Positions 1 through 9,780 are shown, counted from the first letter of the stretch. The stretch is DNA of 64,000 nucleotides from an uncultured Eubacteriales bacterium (GCA_949284175.1 CASDVE010000001.1:124001-188000); one strand, 5' to 3'. A program made the numbers and translations. Notes: a model not told the origin generated them from the letters alone.

Positions 1-463
1 CTTTTCCTTGCTCTAACATCTCCATAACATCTTTAAACTGCTCCACATAAAGACGTTTTGGATGTTCACCAAAATATTGGCACACGCACTGTTCGCTATA
101 CGCACCTGGAACTCCTTGATATACAATACATACTTTATCGCTCATTGGTAGTTGTTCTACCCTTTGGAATAGATTTTGTACTCCATCTTCGTTATCTCCT
201 ATCAAAGTATATTGATACTTACGATTTAACGACATCAACTGGCGAAATAACTCTGCAACCGCCTTTTTGTTGAACTCATTGGTTGCCAACGCCTGCATGG
301 ATTCAATTTTTTGTTTTTCTCTTTCTTTATCAAGAATCGGTTTCCCGACCGCTCTTTTATATTCCGCAACATCGGTTCCAAGTCGCATTCTCTCTTCAAA
401 TAAAGCGACAATCTGGCGATCGACTTCATCTATCTTTTTCCTTGTTTCACTTAACTCTATCAT
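1..463 (-). CDS. pheA: Chorismate mutase / prephenate dehydratase, N-terminal part (cut by window edge)
   Basis: Bifunctional P-protein that turns chorismate into prephenate and then phenylpyruvate for phenylalanine synthesis. The ATG at 463 follows an AGGAG site, and the frame stays open to base 1, so the C-terminal part lies outside. Residues 1-85 form an AroQ-type chorismate mutase helix bundle (starts MIELSETRKKIDEVDRQIV; later VGKPILDKEREK). The dehydratase domain begins near residue 111 (VCIVYQGVPGAYSEQ). The gene starts 22 bp after folBK in the same direction, so it may be co-transcribed with the folate genes. Calling the complete protein bifunctional is inference, since only about 154 residues are visible. 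Confidence 0.88.
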   Translation of the reverse strand, partial: MIELSETRKKIDEVDRQIVALFEERMRLGTDVAEYKRAVGKPILDKEREKQKIESMQALATNEFNKKAVAELFRQLMSLNRKYQYTLIGDNEDGVQNLFQRVEQLPMSDKVCIVYQGVPGAYSEQCVCQYFGEHPKRLYVEQFKDVMEMLEQGK

Positions 464-485
464 TCCTATCTCCTTTTTCCTTGCT

Positions 486-1307
486 TTATGTAGATTTTTT
501 AAGTTCTTCTAATAATTGTGTCATCGTTTTTTTGCTGATGGGATGACGAAAATAGGGAGCGATTTCACACATCGGCTCCAATACAAAGGTTCTCTTTTCT
601 ATTTCTGTATGAGGAATGATCAAATCTTTGGTGGATAAAATTTCTTCATTAAAGAAAAGAATATCTAAATCAAGAGTGCGTGGTCCCCAATGAACCTTGC
701 GTTCTCTTTGTCCTTTTTGTTCTACTTGATGACAAAAGGTGAGTAACTCTTTTGGATTCATCAATGTTTCAATCTCCATACAACTATTTAAAAATTCATA
801 TTTTGCATTTTCTCCATATGGCTCTGTTGCCATATAAGGTGCTATATTCTTTATTCTTACATCTTTCCTGCTTTGAAACTCGGAAACAGCCAGATCCAAA
901 TACTGCTCTCGATCCCCTAAATTTGATCCCATGGCAAGAAAGGCTCGATTCCATCCACGTCGTATTTTAACAGACACATATTCAAGGGGTAAAAGCACTG
1001 GTGCCCATGGCTTTTTCACTTCTAATTCAACGGTTTTTAATCTCTCATACTTTAATAAAAGCATCTCACATAGCTCTTCTGCTACTCGTTCAATCATATT
1101 GCATACATTTTGTTCCATCCACGTTTTCATATCCTGACTCACAAGACCATAATGAATGGATGTATCAAGATTATCTGTCTTGCCAGCTTCTCTCGTTTCT
1201 GTATACAAAGTAGCGGATATCATAAACTTTTGACCGAGGATATTCTCTTCTGGAAAAACACCATGATGTGCAAAAACTTCTAAATTCTGTATTCTAATTT
1301 CGTCCAT
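486..1307 (-). CDS. folK: Dihydroneopterin aldolase / HPPK fusion (FolB-FolK)
   Basis: One 273-residue protein carries two consecutive folate steps. Residues 1-118 are dihydroneopterin aldolase (FAHHGVFPEEN, GQKFMI). Residues 120-273 are 6-hydroxymethyl-dihydropterin pyrophosphokinase: LAMGSNLGDRE, and WGPRTLDLDILFF with the two magnesium-binding aspartates. The product feeds FolP, encoded just upstream. The ATG at 1307 follows GGAGG. FolB-FolK fusions are common in Clostridia. It is the last gene of folC-HD-folP-folBK before pheA. The 110 bp between it and folP holds only AT-rich sequence and no clear terminator. Confidence 0.95.
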   Translation of the reverse strand: MDEIRIQNLEVFAHHGVFPEENILGQKFMISATLYTETREAGKTDNLDTSIHYGLVSQDMKTWMEQNVCNMIERVAEELCEMLLLKYERLKTVELEVKKPWAPVLLPLEYVSVKIRRGWNRAFLAMGSNLGDREQYLDLAVSEFQSRKDVRIKNIAPYMATEPYGENAKYEFLNSCMEIETLMNPKELLTFCHQVEQKGQRERKVHWGPRTLDLDILFFNEEILSTKDLIIPHTEIEKRTFVLEPMCEIAPYFRHPISKKTMTQLLEELKKST

Positions 1308-1417
1308 TTCATCCTCCAGTTTTTGTTCTTTTTTTCTATTATATATATATTTTCTGTTATTTCAACAAAATTTATTAAAATTTTTCTTTTTCTTTTCTTT
1401 CTCTTTACATTGGTTAA

Positions 1418-2230
1418 TTAAAACCTTGCATTCAAAATTGCTTCTGCCATCTGTAATGCCCTTTTATTCTTCTTCACATCATGTACACGAAATATTCGAC
1501 ATCCTTTTTCATATCCAAGCACTGTGGTGACCATCGTTCCCTCTTCTCTTTCTTCTACGGGAAGATTCAGTGTGAGTCCAATCATAGATTTTCTTGATGT
1601 GCCCAATAATACTGGATAAGATAATTCCAAGAGCCGTTCCATATGATTCATCAAATATAAGTTCTGTTCTAAGTCCTTTGCAAACCCAATTCCTGGATCG
1701 AGGATGATCTTATTTTCATCCACCCCTGCTTTTTTTGCTATGTCTAAACTTTCTTTTAAATCTTCTATAACATCTTCCAAAAAGTTCGTATAGTTTGTAT
1801 TGTTTCGATTGTGCATAAGACAAACAGGAACTTGATATTTTGCAACCACGTCTGCCATCTTCTGATCCCATTTAAATCCCCATATATCATTGATTAAATC
1901 AACGCCTGCAAGGATGCCTTCTCTTGCCACCTCTGACTTATACGTATCAAGAGAAACTGGAATGTCAAAATTTTGTTTTATACCCTCGATAATAGGCATC
2001 ACACGTTCTAACTCCTCTTCAACAGAAACAAAGGTGTGTCCAGGTCTTGTGGATTCTCCTCCAATATCCAAAATGTCTGCCCCATCTAAAATCAAATGCT
2101 CCGCTTGTTTCATCGCCTTATCCAGTTCATGATATTTTCCACCATCGGAAAAAGAATCCGGTGTCACATTTAAAATCCCCATAATATACGCTTCATGTTC
2201 TAAGTTAAATATTCGATTTCCTATTTTCAT
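1418..2230 (-). CDS. folP: Dihydropteroate synthase
   Basis: Condenses 6-hydroxymethyl-dihydropterin pyrophosphate with p-aminobenzoate to give dihydropteroate; it is the target of sulfonamides. At 270 residues it is full length. It has the family signatures in order: MGILNVTPDSFSDGG near residue 18, ILDIGGESTRPGH near 55, LINDIWGF near 115, LDPGIGFAKDLEQN near 178 and LLGTSRKSMIG near 209. It lies 60 bp after the HD-domain gene in the same direction. The ribosome site is weak (AAAGAG), which fits expression from a shared transcript. Confidence 0.96.
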   Translation of the reverse strand: MKIGNRIFNLEHEAYIMGILNVTPDSFSDGGKYHELDKAMKQAEHLILDGADILDIGGESTRPGHTFVSVEEELERVMPIIEGIKQNFDIPVSLDTYKSEVAREGILAGVDLINDIWGFKWDQKMADVVAKYQVPVCLMHNRNNTNYTNFLEDVIEDLKESLDIAKKAGVDENKIILDPGIGFAKDLEQNLYLMNHMERLLELSYPVLLGTSRKSMIGLTLNLPVEEREEGTMVTTVLGYEKGCRIFRVHDVKKNKRALQMAEAILNARF

Positions 2231-2290
2231 ATGCTCTTTCTTTTTCCTTTCTCTTGTCCTCTTCTTTCCTATAAAAGAAGAGGGCGGATA

Positions 2291-2788
2291 TTAATACTTT
2301 ATAAATAAATTCTTTTTTTCATCGCTCCAGTTACATCCTGATTGGGCTTTACAAAAATAACACAGTCTGGATTGCTTGTCCGCCTCATAAAGAATCCTCT
2401 CCAGTTCATGACTTTGTAAAGACGGTTTTGTTCGATGACTTTTTATTGCCTCTTCCATCAAGTTGCATTCCTCTTCCTCGTATCCACATTCCAATAAAAT
2501 TTGATGTGCTAACTCAGCACTAGCCAGTTCATGGGGAATTTTCTCTTCATACTGCCTGTGTTTTCCAATATCGTGGAGCAGTGCCGTTCCATAGATCACA
2601 TCTTTTTTTAATGGTAATTGTTGCTCTAAGGCTTTGATATAAGCGATTCTTGCAACATCTAAAAAATGTTCTATTCCATGCTTACAAAAGATTCTCTCTT
2701 TCTCTGCCTTCTCATTTTTTGATACATACTCTAAAAATTTTTTATGATGTAAAATTCGATTGATACGATCTTGATTTTCCTCTTTCAT
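2291..2788 (-). CDS. HD-domain hydrolase in the folate operon
   Basis: A 165-residue protein of the predicted HD superfamily of metal-dependent phosphohydrolases. The HD signature LLHDIGKHRQ sits near residue 70, with a preceding metal-binding histidine in CKHGIEHFLDVARIAY and a late histidine in IKSHRTKP. It lies between folC and folP, with gaps of 53 and 60 bp. HD proteins recur in Clostridial folate clusters, so it may act on a pterin or nucleotide phosphate intermediate. That role is a guess from position; the substrate cannot be read from the sequence. Four cysteines near the C-terminus (CYFCKAQSGC) could bind a metal. Confidence 0.8.
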   Translation of the reverse strand: MKEENQDRINRILHHKKFLEYVSKNEKAEKERIFCKHGIEHFLDVARIAYIKALEQQLPLKKDVIYGTALLHDIGKHRQYEEKIPHELASAELAHQILLECGYEEEECNLMEEAIKSHRTKPSLQSHELERILYEADKQSRLCYFCKAQSGCNWSDEKKNLFIKY

Positions 2789-2841
2789 CCAACTCCATCC
2801 TTTCTTTTTATCTGTCTTTTTCCATCTTTATGGCTTTTTCA

Positions 2842-4131
2842 TTATGCTATTTCCACTTCCCCTAGAAAGGATAACGAACCAAAGATCACAACCACATCTT
2901 CTTTTCTTGCCAATTCCTTTACAAGCTCCACTGCATTGCTCATGTTCTTCGCATCAATCACTGTATCCGCATATTTTCTAGCTACCCTTGCCAAGTCTTT
3001 AGAAGGGAGTGCTCTTTGATTATTTTTTGTACAAATGGTGACGATCACATCCGCAAGAGGTGCCATGATGGATACGATTTTTTCATATTCCTTATCCGCC
3101 AATACTCCTATTATATAGAAGATTTTCCTCTTTGTAAAACCGCTAGAAATTTGGAAATACTCTTCTAAAGCACCTTTTAACTTCAGTGCTGCATCCTCAT
3201 TATGAGCCCCATCCCGAATCCAAATTGGGGATTGTTTTACTATTTCAAATCTTCCTTTCCATTTCACATTTTTTAGCCCTTTTCTCACTGCTGTTTCTGT
3301 CAATTTCGGATAGGTTTTTGCCAATACTTCTACCGCTTCTAAAACAACTGAGGCATTATAGATCTGATGTTCTCCCAATAAAGATAATTCTATCTGATCA
3401 TACTGTTTATAGGAGAATACTTGCCCATGAATAGAATGATGTTCACTTTTACTATCTTCTTTTTTTATAAAGACATAAGGACTCTGTTCTTCCTGTGCCT
3501 TTTTTTCTAAAATCTGCTGTACTTCTTTTTTATTTGGATAGGCAATGACAGGACACCCTTTTTTTATAATTCCCGCTTTTTCCATAGCAATTTCTTCGAT
3601 AGTATCCCCTAAAAGTGCCATATGATCTCGGCTAATGGAAGCAAATAACGTACATAGTGGCTTAGAAATGACATTGGTGGAATCCATTCTTCCGCCAAGT
3701 CCTGTTTCCAATAACACAACATCCACCTGCTCTTGTAAAAACCATAAAAAGGCCACAGCCGTTTCGATTTCAAATAGAGTTGGATGGGCAAATCCCTCCT
3801 GTTCCATCTCTTTTGCATGAAAAGCCACCTCTGACATCAGGGTTACAAGTGTTTCTTCTTTCATATAACTACCATTGATCTGAAATCGCTCTAAGTAAGT
3901 AAAAATGGTTGGAGAAATATACCTCCCAGAGCGATACCCTGCCTGTTTAAAAATACTATCTAACATAGCCAATATCGAACCTTTCCCATTCGTTCCTGCA
4001 ATATGCACGATAGACAATTGATCCTGAGGATTTCCGAGCCTTTTTAATAACTCCCTTATGGTATCCAGTCCATAAACACTTCCTTTACCCTGTACCCATT
4101 CAATATACTGTTTTATTTCTTCTTTATTCAT
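2842..4131 (-). CDS. folC: Folylpolyglutamate synthase / dihydrofolate synthase
   Basis: ATP-dependent Mur-ligase-type enzyme that adds glutamate to dihydropteroate and extends the polyglutamate tail of folates. It has 429 residues, the usual size. The P-loop is HIAGTNGKGSILAMLD near residue 45. LLETGLGGRMDSTNV and ISRDHMALLG follow near 141-170, and the Mur-type IRDGAHNEDAAL motif near 308 opens the C-terminal domain. It is the first gene of the leftward folate cluster. An intrinsic terminator about 70 bp upstream separates it from mntP, so its promoter should lie in that short gap. Confidence 0.96.
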   Translation of the reverse strand: MNKEEIKQYIEWVQGKGSVYGLDTIRELLKRLGNPQDQLSIVHIAGTNGKGSILAMLDSIFKQAGYRSGRYISPTIFTYLERFQINGSYMKEETLVTLMSEVAFHAKEMEQEGFAHPTLFEIETAVAFLWFLQEQVDVVLLETGLGGRMDSTNVISKPLCTLFASISRDHMALLGDTIEEIAMEKAGIIKKGCPVIAYPNKKEVQQILEKKAQEEQSPYVFIKKEDSKSEHHSIHGQVFSYKQYDQIELSLLGEHQIYNASVVLEAVEVLAKTYPKLTETAVRKGLKNVKWKGRFEIVKQSPIWIRDGAHNEDAALKLKGALEEYFQISSGFTKRKIFYIIGVLADKEYEKIVSIMAPLADVIVTICTKNNQRALPSKDLARVARKYADTVIDAKNMSNAVELVKELARKEDVVVIFGSLSFLGEVEIA

Positions 4132-4199
4132 AATCTCTTACCTCATTTTTCCTTTGTTCGATTTTCCTTTTCTACCTTATCACAGTCTTTTATGAAAGA

Positions 4200-4242
4200 A
4201 AAGAGCGTTATAATCTCCTTTTTAGATTTTATAACGCTCTTT
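4200..4242 (-). terminator. Intrinsic terminator between mntP and folC
   Basis: Arms AAAGAGCGTTATAATC and GATTTTATAACGCTCTTT enclose a short loop. Read leftward, the stem is followed by TTTTCTTT. It would end transcripts arriving from mntP; read rightward the tail is weaker. Confidence 0.75.
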
Positions 4243-4489
4243 GTTCACAACAATCTGAATATTGACCCATAATATCATGCACAACATTTAGACTATTTAC
4301 AATATTTTTATATATATTTTCTACTTTTCTTAATTTTTTCCTATTTCACAAAACAAATATTGTCAAAGATTCGAAATTAACAATATCACTTCTTTGTGAT
4401 ATCTCTATCACAGTGCTCCCAATTTTTTAATGCTATCTTTTTCTCCGTTTTTCTTTCCAATAAAAAATCACTCATTCTATTGTCTTTTA
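4243..4489. other. AT-rich gap downstream of mntP
   Basis: No credible reading frame is seen on either strand. A small hairpin (ATATCAC, loop, GTGATAT) lies near 4383-4402. It could be a second, weak mntP terminator. Nothing else is recognisable. Confidence 0.5.
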
Positions 4490-5062
4490 TTAAGCAAGAA
4501 ACCCTAAATGCTCTAGTAAAATTTTTACCCCCATAAGAATAAGAATTACGCCACCAAATAGTTCTGCCTTTGCTTTATATTTTGTTCCAAACACATTGCC
4601 AATTCCCACACCACAAAAAGAAATGAAAAATGTAATCACACCAATCACCACAATAGATGAAATAATATTCACTTGTAAAAAGGCAAATGTTACACCAACC
4701 GCAAGTGCATCAATACTAGTTGCAATGGACAACATGACCATTTCTTTATAGTCTAATTTCTCTAATATAGGATTTTGACATCCCTCTTCTTTTTCTCTTG
4801 ACTCTTTTATCATATTAAATCCAATGACTACTAGCAAAAAAAAGGCGATCCAGTGATCAACCCTTACAATATATTTTTGAAATTGCTTTCCAAGTATCCA
4901 GCCAATCAACGGCATAACCGCCTGAAACACTCCAAAAAAACAGGCAATCACCCCTGCTAACCGATAATTAATTTTTCTCATTTGAAGCCCTTTGCAAATA
5001 GAAACCGCAAAAGCATCCATCGCAAGTCCTGCTCCAATAATCATAACTTCCAAAATTTGCAT
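4490..5062 (-). CDS. mntP: MntP-family manganese efflux pump
   Basis: A 190-residue, six-helix membrane protein of the MntP (former DUF204) family, which exports Mn2+. It shows the internal repeat typical of the family: GLAMDAFAVSICKGL near residue 12 and ATSIDALAVGVTFAF near 113, each with the conserved membrane-embedded aspartate. Start ATG at 5062. An inverted repeat 35 bp upstream could control it, but no manganese riboswitch fold was recognised. It forms its own unit, between a terminator and the downstream end of a deacetylase gene. Confidence 0.9.
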   Translation of the reverse strand: MQILEVMIIGAGLAMDAFAVSICKGLQMRKINYRLAGVIACFFGVFQAVMPLIGWILGKQFQKYIVRVDHWIAFFLLVVIGFNMIKESREKEEGCQNPILEKLDYKEMVMLSIATSIDALAVGVTFAFLQVNIISSIVVIGVITFFISFCGVGIGNVFGTKYKAKAELFGGVILILMGVKILLEHLGFLA

Positions 5063-5096
5063 AACAATTCTCCAATCGTATTTTTTGCCTTTGATA

Positions 5097-5125
5097 AGAC
5101 AATGCTATTGTATGGTACATTGTCT
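5097..5125. promoter_or_regulatory. Inverted repeat upstream of mntP
   Basis: Perfect 8-bp arms AGACAATG and CATTGTCT are separated by 13 bp. It lies 35 bp upstream of the mntP start, where an operator or leader hairpin would sit. No regulator can be assigned. Confidence 0.4.
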
Positions 5126-5161
5126 GATTCGCCAATGTATCTATCCATTTTTTATACGCTC

Positions 5162-5959
5162 TTAGCGTTCCTCTTTTATTTTTACATGCTGAATTGCCGG
5201 TGTAGCTTCTGTAATGGGAAGTAACTCGCAATCCATTTCTTTTAACTTCTTAATCAATGGCCGCAATGCTTCTACCGTTCCATGTCGGTCACCTAAATCG
5301 TGCATGAGAACAATACAAGGATCATGATTTTTTAGATCTTTCATTATATTTTTATTCAAAGCGTTAGGAGCTAGATCTTTATATATCGCATCTTCACTCA
5401 ACGCGTTCCAATCATAATATGTAATTCCTTGAGAATTCAAATAGCGAATCAATTTTTTCACCGGTGTTTTCATAACGGAATTACTACTCCCTCCAGGGAA
5501 ACGATAAATAGTCGGTTTTACACCCGTTGTATCTTCCAATAGTTTTTGCAATTTTGTTAAATCATTTGAAAATGCCTCAACCGAACGATATATTTTATTA
5601 TAATCGTGATCATAGGCGTGCATAGCTAGCGTATGCCCTTGATCCACAATTTCCTTATATCGCTTTGCATACACATTTCCCTCATGCCCTATCACAAAAA
5701 ATGTAGCTTTTACATCCTCTTCTTTTAATATTTTTAAAATCTCTTCTGTATATTGACTTGGCCCATCATCAAAGGTTAGATACACTTTTCGTTTCTCTTC
5801 TATTCCCTTTGCTTTTGATGCCATAGCTTCTTTCATAAACATCCCTTGCATTTCCTTTTGCAACTGTTCTTGTTTGACATTTTGATAGAGGGATATAAAA
5901 AGCAAGAGTACAAGACATCCTGCCATTATATTTAGCCGTTTCCATCTCTTTTCTTTCAT
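5162..5959 (-). CDS. Membrane-anchored polysaccharide deacetylase (CE4)
   Basis: A 265-residue protein with one N-terminal hydrophobic segment (about residues 10-25) that anchors or exports it. A CE4 NodB-type deacetylase domain follows. Motifs: VYLTFDDGPSQYTEEI (catalytic and metal aspartates), MHAYDHDYN (zinc histidines), YRFPGGSSNSV, and LMHDLGDRHGTVEAL near the end. Such enzymes remove N-acetyl groups from peptidoglycan or related glycans at the cell surface. The substrate is not evident. It reads leftward towards mntP with about 100 bp between them. Confidence 0.9.
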   Translation of the reverse strand: MKEKRWKRLNIMAGCLVLLLFISLYQNVKQEQLQKEMQGMFMKEAMASKAKGIEEKRKVYLTFDDGPSQYTEEILKILKEEDVKATFFVIGHEGNVYAKRYKEIVDQGHTLAMHAYDHDYNKIYRSVEAFSNDLTKLQKLLEDTTGVKPTIYRFPGGSSNSVMKTPVKKLIRYLNSQGITYYDWNALSEDAIYKDLAPNALNKNIMKDLKNHDPCIVLMHDLGDRHGTVEALRPLIKKLKEMDCELLPITEATPAIQHVKIKEER

Positions 5960-6040
5960 AGATAAGACCTTTTATCATTCTTTTTTATAACCTATGATGC
6001 TCTCTATCACATCATGACTTGTTATCCCATTTTCATAAGA

Positions 6041-6098
6041 AAAATCCCTCTATACTTCATTCATTCTCCTATAAGACCTGAAGTTATAAAGGGATTTT
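6041..6098 (-). terminator. Terminator downstream of glnN
   Basis: Long stem with arms AAAATCCCTCTATACTTCA and TGAAGTTATAAAGGGATTTT. Read leftward it ends in TTTTTC, just after the glnN stop. Confidence 0.8.
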
Positions 6099-6144
6099 AT
6101 AAAGTTAGACAAAGGCAACAAGCCAAAAGGCATACCTTTAGAAA

Positions 6145-8259
6145 TTAAACTTCAAATAATAAATCTCCATAGCTTGGGAATGGCCAATAGCTCTTATCAA
6201 CAAGCATTTCAAGACGATCCGCTGGTCGTCTTACATCTCCCATAGACTTGAAAATGACTTCATGATAATATTTTGCCTGCTCTTCTATATTTTCGCTCAT
6301 GGCACTGCCCTGTTTACATTCTTCCTCAAGCTGTCCAACAGCAGTGTACAATTCTTTTAGATTCTCATTGATAGAACGAAGCAATTCTGACTGTACTGTG
6401 GCTTCTTCTCCAATGGCATTCCTCATCGCAATAATAGAATTTGCCAAACATTCTTGATACTTCATAACCGCTGGAATGATCTGCTTTCTTACGATGTTCA
6501 GCATAGCACGAGCTTCGATGTTGATCTTTTTCACATACTCTTCAAATAAAATTTCATGACGAGCTTCTAACTCTGCTTTTGTATACACCTTATGGCGTTC
6601 AAATAGCTTAATGGACTTTTCTGTTGTTAAAGCACTCACGCTATCAACCATGCTTTTTAAATGAGGAAGTCCTCTTCTTTCTGCCTCTGCTACCCATTCA
6701 TCCGTATAGCCATTTCCATTAAAAATGATTCTCTTATGTTCAGAAACCGTACGACGAATATAATCATGGATAGCAATCAATTTATTATCTGCCTTTTCGA
6801 TTTCATCCGCTGCATCGGCTAAAACATCAGCTACAATGGTATTTAAAACAATATTTGGATCTGCTGTTGACTGGCTAGATCCTAACATACGAAATTCAAA
6901 TTTGTTTCCTGTAAATGCAAATGGTGATGTACGATTTCGATCTGTTGCGTCTTTTAGGAACTCAGGGAGCGTATTCACTCCTGTCATAAGAAGATCCCCT
7001 TGTTTTGATGTGGTAGCTTCTCCTGTTGTATCAAGCTGTCTAATGACATCTTCTAACTGTTCTCCAAGATAAATGGAAATAATAGCAGGAGGTGCTTCAC
7101 TTGCTCCTAAACGATGATCATTTCCCGGTGTTGCAGTTGAAACACGAAGTAAATCTCCATGGAGATCTACGGCTTTAATAATGGCTGAAAGGAAGAATAA
7201 AAACTGTTGGTTTTCATGAGGTGTTGTCCCCGGATCAAGTAGATTTTGTCCTTCATTTGTTACAATAGACCAGTTATTGTGTTTACCAGAACCATTAATT
7301 CCTGCAAATGGTTTTTCATGAAGCATACAATGAAGACCTTTTGTATCAGCAACACGTTTCATGGTTTCCATAATTAACTGATTGTGGTCTGTTGCGATAT
7401 TTCCTTCTTCATAAATTGGTGCTAACTCATGCTGTGCTGGAGCAACTTCATTATGCTGTGTTTTTGCCATAATTCCTAATTTCCAAAGTTGCTCATTGAC
7501 TTCACTCATAAAATCAGCAATTCGTTCTTTGATACTTCCATAATAGTGATCATCAAGCTCTTGTCCTTTTGCTGGCATAGAACCAAATAGGGTTCTTCCT
7601 GCATATACAATATCTTTTCTTTGTAAATATTTCTTTTTATCAATTAAAAAATATTCTTGTTCTGCACCAACAGAAGCCGTTACTTTCTTTATATCCGTCT
7701 TTCCAAATAAAGCAAGACAACGACGAGCTTGAATATCTAACGCCTGCATAGAACGGAGTAACGGCGTTTTTTTATCCAATGCCTCCCCTGTATAAGAACA
7801 AAAGGCAGTTGGAATACATAAGATCTTAGCATTATCTGTTTCTTTAATAAAGGCTGGTGATGTACAATCCCATGTTGTATATCCTCTCGCCTCAAAAATA
7901 GCTCTAAGACCTCCAGATGGGAAAGAAGAGGCATCGGATTCACCTTTAATCAATTCTTTTCCAGAGAACTCCATTAATACTTTTCCATCACCACTTGGGC
8001 TAATAAACGCATCATGCTTTTCCGCTGTAATACCAGTCATTGGTTGAAACCAATGGGTGTAATGGGTTGCACCTTTTTCAATCGCCCACTCTTTCATTTC
8101 ATTTGCAACAACATCTGCAATTTCAGAATTTAAATCCGATCCTGTTTCAATGGTTCTTCTTAATTCCTTATAAACTGCTTTTGGAAGACGTGCTCGCATG
8201 ACCCTATCATTGAATACATTTTCTCCGAATATTTCTGAGATATTGATCTTTTCCTTCAT
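6145..8259 (-). CDS. glnN: Glutamine synthetase type III
   Basis: Large glutamine synthetase (704 residues; the GSIII family is about 700) that joins ammonia to glutamate. It begins with the family-typical [15 protein letters not shown] and has [18 protein letters not shown] near residue 85. [10 protein letters not shown] near 200, [12 protein letters not shown] near 323 and [11 protein letters not shown] near 395 form the active-site region. The ATG at 8259 follows an AGAGGAAAGGAAGC stretch. It is a single-gene unit with its own terminator. A TATAAT-like box lies at 8322-8327 (reverse strand), but no convincing -35 was found. Confidence 0.96.
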   Translation of the reverse strand: MKEKINISEIFGENVFNDRVMRARLPKAVYKELRRTIETGSDLNSEIADVVANEMKEWAIEKGATHYTHWFQPMTGITAEKHDAFISPSGDGKVLMEFSGKELIKGESDASSFPSGGLRAIFEARGYTTWDCTSPAFIKETDNAKILCIPTAFCSYTGEALDKKTPLLRSMQALDIQARRCLALFGKTDIKKVTASVGAEQEYFLIDKKKYLQRKDIVYAGRTLFGSMPAKGQELDDHYYGSIKERIADFMSEVNEQLWKLGIMAKTQHNEVAPAQHELAPIYEEGNIATDHNQLIMETMKRVADTKGLHCMLHEKPFAGINGSGKHNNWSIVTNEGQNLLDPGTTPHENQQFLFFLSAIIKAVDLHGDLLRVSTATPGNDHRLGASEAPPAIISIYLGEQLEDVIRQLDTTGEATTSKQGDLLMTGVNTLPEFLKDATDRNRTSPFAFTGNKFEFRMLGSSQSTADPNIVLNTIVADVLADAADEIEKADNKLIAIHDYIRRTVSEHKRIIFNGNGYTDEWVAEAERRGLPHLKSMVDSVSALTTEKSIKLFERHKVYTKAELEARHEILFEEYVKKINIEARAMLNIVRKQIIPAVMKYQECLANSIIAMRNAIGEEATVQSELLRSINENLKELYTAVGQLEEECKQGSAMSENIEEQAKYYHEVIFKSMGDVRRPADRLEMLVDKSYWPFPSYGDLLFEV

Positions 8260-8379
8260 TTTTGCTTCCTTTCCTCTTTGTTTCGCAACATCTACTCGAT
8301 ATGTACTAACATAGCTTTTCTATTATAATCTATTTGTTTTCTTACCCCATTATAAGTTTTTACTTTAAACACTATATCA

Positions 8380-8412
8380 AAAAAGAGACTGTCTTGCAAC
8401 AGTCCCCTTTTT
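8380..8412 (-). terminator. Terminator downstream of the PdaB-like gene
   Basis: Stem AAAAGAGACTGT / ACAGTCCCCTTTT with a six-base loop. Read leftward it is followed by TTTTTTG, 30 bp after the deacetylase stop codon. Confidence 0.8.
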
Positions 8413-8441
8413 ATTTTGATTAAAGAATCTATATTTTTTGA

Positions 8442-9209
8442 TTATTGTTTTCTATGCTGTCGCCCTGTGTGATCAATATAATAATCATTTCGATAAATGA
8501 GTTCCGAGATCGGTACAAAAGTATATCCCTTTTCTTTTAGCCCAGTAATGACACGCTCTAAAGCATCTTTTGTGTACTTCGCACCATTATGTAATAAAAG
8601 GATAGATCCATTTTGTAGATTTTTATGCTCTACCACAGTCTTTACAATATTATCCGCACCATAATCTTTCCAGTCAAGACTATCCACATCCCACTGAATA
8701 GTATAGTATCCTGCTTTTTTGGCTGTTTGCACAAGTGCTTCATTATAATCTCCATAGGGAGCTCTAAAAAGATCGATTTCCTTTCCTGTCACTGATTTAA
8801 TCTTATCAAAACATCCTTTTAATTCTTGCAAATTCTCCGTTTCTGAGAGCCTTGTCATATGTTTATGATTATCTCCATGACTTCCTATGTCATGCCCCGC
8901 TTGATCAAGTTTTTGAATTGCTTCTGGATATTTTGATACCCAATCTCCTGTGACGAAGAAAGTCGCCTTTACTTCGTGTTTTTGTAAAATTTCTAACACT
9001 TCATCTAAATCTTCATCACCCCACGCCGAATCAAATGTCATACTAACAACCTTTTTCTCTGTTTCCACACTATAAATAGGTAAAATATGATCCGATGTGG
9101 GATTGATCACTTCAAAGTTCTCTCTTGCCATAGAAATACTTCCAAAAAGAATGAGCAATCCGCACACTCCAGTCAGTAAAAGGTTCTTTTTCACTGTTTT
9201 ACTCCACAT
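8442..9209 (-). CDS. PdaB-like sporulation polysaccharide deacetylase
   Basis: A 255-residue protein with an N-terminal signal or anchor segment (about residues 9-28) and a CE4 deacetylase domain. The sequence IYSVETEKKVVSMTFDSAWG matches the PdaB/PdaA-type sporulation subgroup. Here the second aspartate of the usual TFDD motif is replaced, as in many Clostridial PdaB-like proteins. Zinc histidines are in IGSHGDNHKHM, followed by LFRAPYGDYNE and the late ILLLHNGAKYT. A role in spore cortex or cell-wall maturation is inferred from the subgroup and supports a spore-forming host. Confidence 0.85.
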   Translation of the reverse strand: MWSKTVKKNLLLTGVCGLLILFGSISMARENFEVINPTSDHILPIYSVETEKKVVSMTFDSAWGDEDLDEVLEILQKHEVKATFFVTGDWVSKYPEAIQKLDQAGHDIGSHGDNHKHMTRLSETENLQELKGCFDKIKSVTGKEIDLFRAPYGDYNEALVQTAKKAGYYTIQWDVDSLDWKDYGADNIVKTVVEHKNLQNGSILLLHNGAKYTKDALERVITGLKEKGYTFVPISELIYRNDYYIDHTGRQHRKQ

Positions 9210-9256
9210 TCATTCTTGTAATTATTTTATGAGAGAATAAAACAGATATTCATATT

Positions 9257-9397
9257 CTATTTTTTTACAGCGGATATCATTAACATCATCGGTCTTCTCA
9301 TTTCGTCTTTCATATCTGGAAATTCCATATCTTCAATTCCAATACATCGATACTCCACTTCTTTATATGTTGTTCTACTCTTTGCCACTTCTAACAT
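9257..9397 (-). CDS. Small hypothetical protein (46 aa)
   Basis: Short frame starting MLEVAKSRTTYKEVEYRCIG and ending MISAVKK, preceded by AAGGAAAGAG at good spacing. It has no signal peptide or membrane segment and is not recognised. It fills an otherwise empty 310-bp gap, in the same direction as its neighbours. Acidic middle, methionine-rich tail. The good ribosome site and coding-like composition are the only support. Confidence 0.5.
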   Translation of the reverse strand: MLEVAKSRTTYKEVEYRCIGIEDMEFPDMKDEMRRPMMLMISAVKK

Positions 9398-9479
9398 TCT
9401 CTTTCCTTAAAAACTAGGGAATATTTTCTTTCATCGTTATCACCCTCTAATACCTTTTTATTGTCAACCACGATACGAA

Positions 9480-9514
9480 AATAGCAGACACTAAAAAACT
9501 AGTATCTGCTATTT
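9480..9514 (-). terminator. Terminator downstream of the 70-aa coiled-coil gene
   Basis: Arms ATAGCAGACACTA and TAGTATCTGCTAT with a short A-rich loop; T-runs occur on both sides, so it may act in both directions. Confidence 0.8.
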
Positions 9515-9523
9515 TTAAATATT

Positions 9524-9736
9524 TTAGTTTTCTTTTTCGCTGATCAGCTCCATGATTTCACTTACAGAATATCCTGATTTTTTCACAGCTTCATAAAGTT
9601 CAGAAACTTCGATTTCTTTTTGTTCCTTTTTAAGAACTTCTAATTCTTGTTCCAATACTGCTACTTTGTCTTTCGCTTTTTTAATTTGTTCTTCCTTTGC
9701 TTTAATTAATGACTCATAATTTTTTGCTCTTGCCAT
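9524..9736 (-). CDS. Small coiled-coil protein (70 aa)
   Basis: Conserved-looking 70-residue protein. Residues 10-45 are a lysine/glutamate-rich coiled coil (KAKEEQIKKAKDKVAVLEQE), followed by a short helical tail (ELYEAVKKSGYSVSEIMELI). Good AAAGGAGAAACG ribosome site and its own terminator. It resembles small DUF4315-like or nucleoid-type coiled-coil proteins only in general style; no function can be assigned. Confidence 0.7.
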   Translation of the reverse strand: MARAKNYESLIKAKEEQIKKAKDKVAVLEQELEVLKKEQKEIEVSELYEAVKKSGYSVSEIMELISEKEN

Positions 9737-9780
9737 CTTTCGTTTCTCCTTTTCTCTATTGTAAACTTTTATTGATCTAA

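Noticed and set aside
5063-5161. yybP-ykoY manganese riboswitch upstream of mntP
   Set aside because: Only a simple inverted repeat is present; the paired-stem core of that riboswitch is not visible.
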